Source: Madurella fahalii (Eukaryota > Ascomycota > Sordariomycetes > Sordariales). From it: a DNA stretch of 64,000 nucleotides. Under the pieces are notes generated by a model. The model saw only the letters and a list, made by a program, of their open reading frames with translations. It was not told the origin of the DNA and made no database searches. The position numbers and the translations under genes were made by a program. Shown here piece by piece: positions 57,838 through 64,000 of this stretch (position 1 is its first letter; every line of letters starts with the position of its first letter). The stretch covers positions 4,836,001 to 4,900,000 of the forward strand of contig CM056877.1 in NCBI GenBank assembly GCA_029876055.1, written 5' to 3'.

Positions 57838-58046
57838 TTACCGAAAGCAGAATTTACTGTGTTTACGGGAAGAACTTGTTTGTTTGCTTTCACCGCCATT
57901 TCCATGGGTTCTTTCATGCGCTCAGCTACCCACGAGGGCCTCGTCCAGGCATATGTTCTAGCTGCGGCGGAAAGGGTGAGCCTCTTTCCGCTGCTGGTGA
58001 GGATTGTCCCCAGAAACAATCTTTCCGAGACTTCGTTATATGACAT
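57792..58046 (-). CDS. Doubtful 84-codon open frame ending inside repeat copy 3
   Basis: Reads MSYNEVSERLFLGTILTSSG onward, with a TATATAAAG element (minus strand, about 58151-58159) some 105 bp before the Met. No domain recognised. The last ~15 codons and the stop lie in repeat copy 3, so any real gene here is truncated. It may be a remnant of a displaced gene. Confidence 0.2.
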   Translation of the reverse strand: MSYNEVSERLFLGTILTSSGKRLTLSAAARTYAWTRPSWVAERMKEPMEMAVKANKQVLPVNTVNSAFGNKLGETVPGGQGLSN

Positions 58047-58819
58047 GTTTGATCCATGAGATTGGATTGATGAAGGGATAATATTGGTCAGAAGAGGACT
58101 ACTAATGCAAGGCGAGTAGAGTTGTGATTCTCGGATAGAACGAGGCGCTTTATATATCGTTGACCTTGCTGACCACATGGAACCGCGGATGTCCTCTGCT
58201 CAGTTGGCCTTGTCTCTTCAAACTGGCAGCCTGCCAATCTTGGGCGGCCAAGCTGAATACTGAACTACAAAGCGCGCGGTTCTGTAGAAGCAGCCCGCAA
58301 AAGCGGCTGAGAAATAGCAGCTCAAACCAACCACACACCAAGATGACCCTAAACATCCAATTAACACCGCTATTGTGAGAATGCACTACACAATAGATTG
58401 TGATGAGCGGGGCAGTGTGACGATAATGCTGCCTTGCATTCTGACAGGTCGTTTGTTGATAGATCTAGACAACGTGCAGTCATGACAGTGTCCCTTAGAT
58501 TACCACGGGCTGGGCTACAGATTGACTTTCCCGCCAGACCTGGGCGGTCCAAGAAGGGAAGCTACTGTAATGCGGGGAAAAGCAACAACCGGCAGCTTCA
58601 GAAATAAGAATGGATGTGAGGTAGCGCGGTACGCAGACTAGGTCGAAAACAACTCGCGAGTGTGTTCTTTGTGATCTGTCGCATCAGCCCTGGCTTCTGT
58701 TGGTTGTTAGATGCAAGGTAACTCGCACGGACCGCTAACAGGTTCGCCCATTTTTGTTGACTTCGCGACGTGACCAATGTTGTCCAATTCTGCCCCCTCA
58801 TCTCGTCCCCAAGCAGACT

Positions 58820-60044
58820 ATGCCACACGCCGGAGACGATGATCCACTGGGCGATAAGACTATGACTTCGCCAATGTCTTCCTTACTCAGCGTTGGCAGG
58901 GTCCTCAGAGGTCGTCTTTCCAGTTATTCCATCGTCAAGGAACTTCACAGGACAGCTGATGATGGCGCCGTCTTTATCGCAACGTAGGTGTATACCATGG
59001 AACATGTCTGGCAAACGATGCTGAATTCAAGCTTCAGGAGTCAAAACAGTGAGAAGTGCATTGTCAAGAGCATCAGAGGCCACTGGCGCCTGCAAAATGA
59101 AGCCAACATCCTCAAGCGCTACCAGGCTAAAACGCCCTTCCTGCGCCCTCTTGTGGATGAGATCGAGGAGCCTTCCGAACCCCCATCGATCGTCCTGAAG
59201 CACCTAGATAGTGACCTTTTGACTGCGTCGAATAAGAAGAGACTGTCCCGTCCCGAAATCAAGCAGGTCGCGAAGTGCGTCCTCCAGGCGCTTGATGTTT
59301 TGCACAAAGATGGATTGGTCCATACCGGTACGTATTGTCGTCAAGGTGCTTCTCGACAAGGTTTCCGGTCTGATTCGCGCTGGAACAGATGTCAAGCTGG
59401 ATAACATATTTGTCAATCATGGCCAAGGAGAACGCTTCAGTACAATACAGCTTGGCGATTGCGGTGGTGTTGTGTCGCAAGACTCCAAGTTCGCCAAGGA
59501 GGGCCACCTGATTGGTGCCGGTTTCACTCGAAGTCCTGAAGCTACCTTCCAAGTGCACTGGGGGACGGCCACAGATATATGGTCCTTCGGCAACGCTGTG
59601 AGCTGACGCCAGCCGTTCTCTCTGCCTCTTCTACCCCTACTAACGCGGCGGCAGATCTTCAGCCTCCTCTACGGCGGGAACTACCATCTATTCAATCCCG
59701 GCGTTGAGGGTCTCAAACCAGAAGACGACCAATACGAGTTCACAGCCCTAAAGCGAATGTACAAGTTCTTTGGTCCTTTCCTTCAGGAGTACGACAATTT
59801 TCACGATCCCAATACCATTGGTATCGTTAACTTTATTAACCATCAAGGTCCGCCGGAAAAACCGTTCCATCTTGTGACGACAAGGGAAATTCCACCAGCA
59901 GATAAAAAATTCATCCGAAGAATCATGAAGCTGTACCCGGGCTATCGACCGACAGCCGAAGAACTCCTCGCAGATGAATGGTTTACCGAAGAATCCGAGG
60001 ACACTAGAAAACCACTCCCCGGCGAACGGCGCTGGGCGCGGTAG
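58820..60044 (+). CDS. Divergent protein kinase
   Basis: Exons 58820-58983, 59050-59327, 59389-59597, 59655-60044; 346 aa, a bare kinase domain. The N-lobe lacks a recognisable Gly-rich loop (VKELHRTADDGAVFIAT), but the ATP-anchoring Lys is in KCIVKSI (near 61). The catalytic loop reads VHTDVKLDNIFVN (HTD for HRD; Asp near 148, Asn near 153). The Mg site reads GDCGG, i.e. DCG for DFG. GTATDIWSFGNAIFSLLYGG matches subdomain IX. Asp, Asn and Lys are all kept, so activity is possible despite the drift. Such kinases are common beside fungal cell-death genes. Its start region has a degenerate duplicate at 57356. Confidence 0.82.
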
Positions 60045-60583
60045 TTGGTCATTATCCATCCACGGATGCCCTCCATGGCTCATTTCAAATGAGGATGGTC
60101 ATGGATTGGTGCCGGAGGGGTAGCGGGTAGTTGATGTGAAGGCGGGACCGGGGATGGAGATGGGAAGTGATGGCATTCAAGCCCGAACCCAACTCATAAT
60201 TAGCAGCTCGCATATTAGTAATGAAAGGCGAACGCCTGCAAGAACCCCAACATCATTGCGAAGCTTGTTCGGTAGTTGGGCGTACAGGTCAGAACCGAGC
60301 ATTGCCTACATCATTCCTGCTTCAAACTTCAATTGTCCCCTTTATGGTGATCTTCTCTGCAATGCATATTGACAACGGATTCCTACGGTCACTTAGTGTA
60401 CGAACGCACTCCTATCATAGCTTTGGATATCAACAGGAGGTAATGGCTACGGTGGCTGGAGAGCGATTTATATAAGGTAGACATTGAACCTCTAATTATC
60501 TGTCTAAGAAGTGCAGCTTGTCCGCGGCAGAAACGGATAAACAACAACTAACTCTACATTCCTCTAGGCCGTCGGCCACGCGG
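60045..60583. other. Intergenic, convergent 3' regions
   Basis: 539 bp, nothing recognised. Confidence 0.45.
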
Positions 60584-62726
60584 TTACAGTTTTACATCCC
60601 GCTTCTTTTTTACATACAGCGTCATCTCGACGCCCTTGGTCTCGGGCCCGCCGTTCTTCAAGACCCGCCTCAGGATCTTGCCGCTGGGGCTCTTGGGGAT
60701 CCGGTCGACAAAGACAATGCCGCCCATCAGCCACTTGTACTTCACCGTCCGCTTCTCAACCAGCGCCTTGAGCTCCCCCGCGAGGCTCTCCAGGTCGGCC
60801 CTCGACATATTCTGCCTGCCACGACGGGGCACCACGAACGCCCTCGGCCACTCGGTGGCCTCGCTCTTGTCGTAGATCCCAATGACACCCGCATCGGCCA
60901 CCGCCTCGCTGCTGCACAGCACCGCCTCGAGCTCCGCCGGCGCGACCTGGTACGCGCGCACCTTGATCAGCTCCTTGAGCCGGTCCGTGATCCTCAACCT
61001 CCCATCGGCGTTCAGCGCGCCGACGTCGCCGGTGCGGAACCAGCCATCCGCCGTCAAGGCCTCCTCCGTGACCGACATATCCGGCTTGCTGCCCGAAAAC
61101 ACCCCGACGGGCAGGTAAGCCGACAGCAGCCCGGGCGCCCTCACCAACACCTCCCCCTCCTCATCCACCGCGGCCGCCCTTGTCCGCTCCCCCTTGTTCC
61201 TCGCGTACCCCTCCCCATCGGGGCGCGCAATCATCACCTCGACCCCCCAGTGCGGCAGCCCGGTGTCCCCGGCCCCCTCCCTCATCTCCTTCTCGCCCAA
61301 CCCCCTCTGGAGGGCGGTGCTGCAGGTCTCGCTGAGGCCGTAGCCGAGGCGGACGCGGAAGCCGCAGCGGCGGTAGACCTCCTCGACGACCTCGTGGCCG
61401 AGCGGGGCGCCGCCGGTCACGGCGCCGACGACGGTCCGGAAGGCGCCCTGGCGGGCGTAGGGCTCGACGACGGCCGCCTTGGCCAGCATGACGGCCACGG
61501 GGGGCGCCATGTGCATGTAGGTGACGCGGCGGTCGCGGATGGCGGCGAGGACCGTCTCGAGGTGGAACGCCGGCATCGTGTAGACGGTCGAGCCCGTCGC
61601 CACGGCGAGGAGGAAGACGTTGCAGAGCCCGAAGACGTGGTAGAAGGGTACGTAGCCCAGCCACGACTGCCGCTGGCGCCCCTCCCCTTGGCCCCGGCCC
61701 GGCGGGGAGTAGTAGTCGGCATCGTGCCAGAGCGAGGCGCTGGCGAAGTTGAGCGCGTGGTGCGAGAGGAGGACCCCCTTGGAGCGGCCCGACGTGCCTG
61801 AGGACCAGAGGATCACGGCAGTGCGGCACGTCGCCGAGGTCGGGGGGAAGATGGTGGATGTGTCGATCTTGATTGGCCGGGACGAGGACGAGGAGGAGGA
61901 GCGGGAGGAGGAGGAGGAGGGGTTGAGGAGGGATTTCCAATCCTGTGCGGGCGGCTGGAGTTGTGGCTCCGGGTACGTGTCGGCAGCGGCGTCGACGGTA
62001 AAGATGGGGATGGAGGAGAAAAACGCGCTGTCGTCTTGCTTGTGCAGCGCCTCCCTCATGGCGCTGAGGCAAGCCTTGGCCGTGATGATGACGCGCGGAC
62101 GGGCATTCTGCAGGATCCACGCAATCTCGTCGCTCGTCAGAGCGGGCGAGACGAGCGTGGCCGTGAGGCCTGAAGCAAATGTTCCCAAGATGATTGGCGC
62201 GAAGGGGAGGCAGTTTGGCAGCTGGATCAGCACAATCGGAGCGATCTCGGGCCCTTGGGGACAGGACGGGGTGGGCGGCAGTTTGGTGATCTCCTGCGGG
62301 TTCAGGCCTAGGCGCACGAGGCCCACGGCGACTGCCAGCGCATCCTTGGAGATCTGGCCAAAGGTGAGTTGACGGTCTGTGGATTTACGCCCGTGGTTAG
62401 CGTCAGGTTTGTGTTACGCGCATGAGTGGAAAGACGAGATATACGGAGGCGTCCAATGGACGGAGGACAACGTCGAACCTGCATGCAGCAGCACAAATGC
62501 AATGCAAAGCAGACAGTCACGCAGCAATTTGGAGTCACACACCTGACTTGTTGTCCACAAAAATCGGCCTCGCCGCTTCGATGCTCGGTACAACATGCCC
62601 CGGCGGTGTAAAGTCGCTCGCCGTCTGGAATGGCTGGCTGAAGACGAAAGCAAACGCGTTTTGAAGGGGCATGTTGCCGGGCGGCGACCCGGAGTATGCC
62701 GCTGGCCTGTTGTCGCTGGGAGCCAT
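60584..62726 (-). CDS. 4-coumarate-CoA-ligase-like acyl-CoA synthetase (ANL superfamily)
   Basis: Exons 62726-62543 and 62376-60584; 658 aa (640 from the second Met at 62672). ANL enzymes adenylate a carboxylate and usually form its CoA thioester. Core motifs are in order: ILWSSGTSGRSKGVLLSHHA (A3 loop), YVPFYHVFGL, VTGGAPLG, LGYGLSETC (A5), GWFRTGDVG (A7), ITDRLKELIKVRAYQVAPAE (A8) and PKSPSGKILRRVL with the catalytic Lys (A10). A Ser-rich insertion sits near residues 205-225. The C-terminus is VKL, reminiscent of but weaker than a peroxisomal SKL signal. The substrate is an aromatic or fatty acid by family analogy; this is not determinable here. The first exon was joined at SDRQLTFGQ, keeping the conserved N-terminal strand. 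Confidence 0.88.
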
Positions 62727-64000
62727 TCCTGGGTGTGCGAAGCCGTCTTGGTATCACGGCCGTCGAGAGCTGGAGAAGCGGCAGAAACTGGCACGCAGCA
62801 AAGGTCGGATTTTATGTTACACACCAGCGCCGCCGCCCGGTCGGCTGCCATTGCCCGAAGGCCGGCATGCTGGCTCGGGAATTGCTGACGGGCGGCCAAA
62901 GGCTGGGCCCCCGCCGACTTGGCCCTGTCTACAGGGGATCGGCAGTTGGATCCGAGGCTACAGTATTCCAGGGTTTCCCAGGGGTCCCAAGTTGGGGTAA
63001 TTGCTGGGATGGATCGCTAGCCGGATCAGTTTGCAGATGGGAGAGCGGCGCATCCTCAGTGGGGGCCTCCCCAAGAAGAATCCCCCACAAAAGAGCTCGG
63101 GGCATAAGGTATGTTTGCCCTGTGAGGTGGGTGCCAATACCCTCGGAAGACGGGGGACTTGTGCCGTTCATTAGCCTAATTACGATCTAGCCAGACCAGC
63201 CCTGAAATGGGGCTTCACTGTTACTTGTTTGAGGTGTTTCAGCTCACTACTCCGTGCTCGGATGTTCAGTGGCACTTTGAAACATCCGCATTGCGTCCTC
63301 TGTCCACTGCGCGTTGCAGTGCCAGTTAGAACTAGGCTCGAGGGTCGGTATTGGATGGGCGACACAAGCTCATTGCCCTGCAATGGATAGAGGTCAATTA
63401 GCCGTATGGTAGGTAAATACCTTACTCAAGCGTGTATGCCCGGTTTCGATTGCAGTACTCCCAAGTAGAGGAGACTTACAAGTCTGGGCCTCGCAAGGTA
63501 CCATGGCCACTTCTTGTACGACTGTGGCATATCCGAACTGTCTTTGGTTGTGAAACAGACGCTATCTCATTTGCACGGACGTAACGGACCTGATGTATTA
63601 CGCGCGGTTGATACGGACTGTAACGACGCGAGTAATGAAGAACTGCAGTAACTAATACGTTTTCTCTGCTCAATCTGCCTCTTGTGCCCGCGTCTTCGAC
63701 GAACACCAACGCCCACTAAAGAGAGAAGACCGCCGGCCGTTTTGATTATGATTGCAATCTGTTGATTCAGCCAGCCACCCAACGCGACGATGGAGACATC
63801 CAACAACTCCAAACCAACATACCCACCCATGTTGAGCCACTCAGGACCTATAGAAGATCACCGTTCCTACTCTCCCATAGCGGCACGCCACTTCTCGATT
63901 CTGTCGCTCGATACTTGGGGTAATCCGAGCCGGTTCGCATCAGCATCATTGAGCTTTATGATATCGGCTGGCCTTCAGTGAGTTGGAAGTCGACACTGAG
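62727..64000. other. Right-end stretch, no supported gene
   Basis: The first part is the promoter of the ligase gene. A short frame from 63790 (METSNNSKPTYPPMLSHSGP) could be the first exon of a gene running off the window but shows no signature. Confidence 0.4.

Noticed and set aside
60518..61801. 427-codon plus-strand frame over the CoA-ligase gene
   Set aside because: Shadow frame in a high-GC gene; the minus strand carries all adenylation motifs.
1..64000. CRISPR arrays, bacterial operons, phage or insertion sequences
   Set aside because: Spliced eukaryotic genes throughout; no regularly spaced direct repeats with unique spacers.

Overview
The window is nuclear DNA of a filamentous ascomycete. 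Short GT-AG introns (about 50-180 nt), GC-rich exons, one gene per transcript and the gene set (PROPPIN, Cdc11-type septin, fungal dynein light intermediate chain, complex I 20.8-kDa subunit, Nup57, glycine decarboxylase) point to Sordariomycetes, most like Sordariales/Chaetomiaceae. The species call is inference. Exon coordinates come from reading splice sites and reading frames by eye.

Region 1-33.5 kb is mostly core housekeeping: an RS-domain protein end (partial), HSV2-type PROPPIN, septin CDC11, BAX-inhibitor-1 family protein, a metallophosphoesterase with a frameshift at a C9 run, dynein LIC, a DUF255 thioredoxin-like protein lacking one cysteine of its CxxC, a secreted CAP/PR-1 protein, a 5-kb stretch without recognisable genes, NDUFA8-type subunit and Nup57 (divergent pair), glycine dehydrogenase and SQT1.

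Region 34-48.3 kb is accessory or secretory: a secreted protein of 17 tandem cysteine-rich repeats, a secreted alpha/beta hydrolase, an APH-fold phosphotransferase-like protein, a secreted ureohydrolase (arginase/agmatinase family) and a second alpha/beta hydrolase.

Region 48.6-60 kb is the most interesting part and looks like a regulated-cell-death or allorecognition island. It holds a gasdermin-like pore-forming protein gene, an N-terminal-domain/C2H2/ankyrin-repeat gene, a divergently transcribed large subtilisin-like protease (the HET-Q1/HET-Q2 gasdermin-protease logic known from Podospora), and a divergent protein kinase. Three copies of an apparently undescribed ~410-bp palindrome-rich repeat lie in it: two in direct orientation bracket the gasdermin-to-protease block, and one inverted copy supplies the stop codon of the ankyrin gene. 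The gasdermin-like gene has a frame change exactly between the pore domain and its C-terminal tail, followed by a partial, RIP-like mutated duplicate of its 3' end.

The window closes with a 4-coumarate-CoA-ligase-like adenylating enzyme and 1.3 kb without a gene call.
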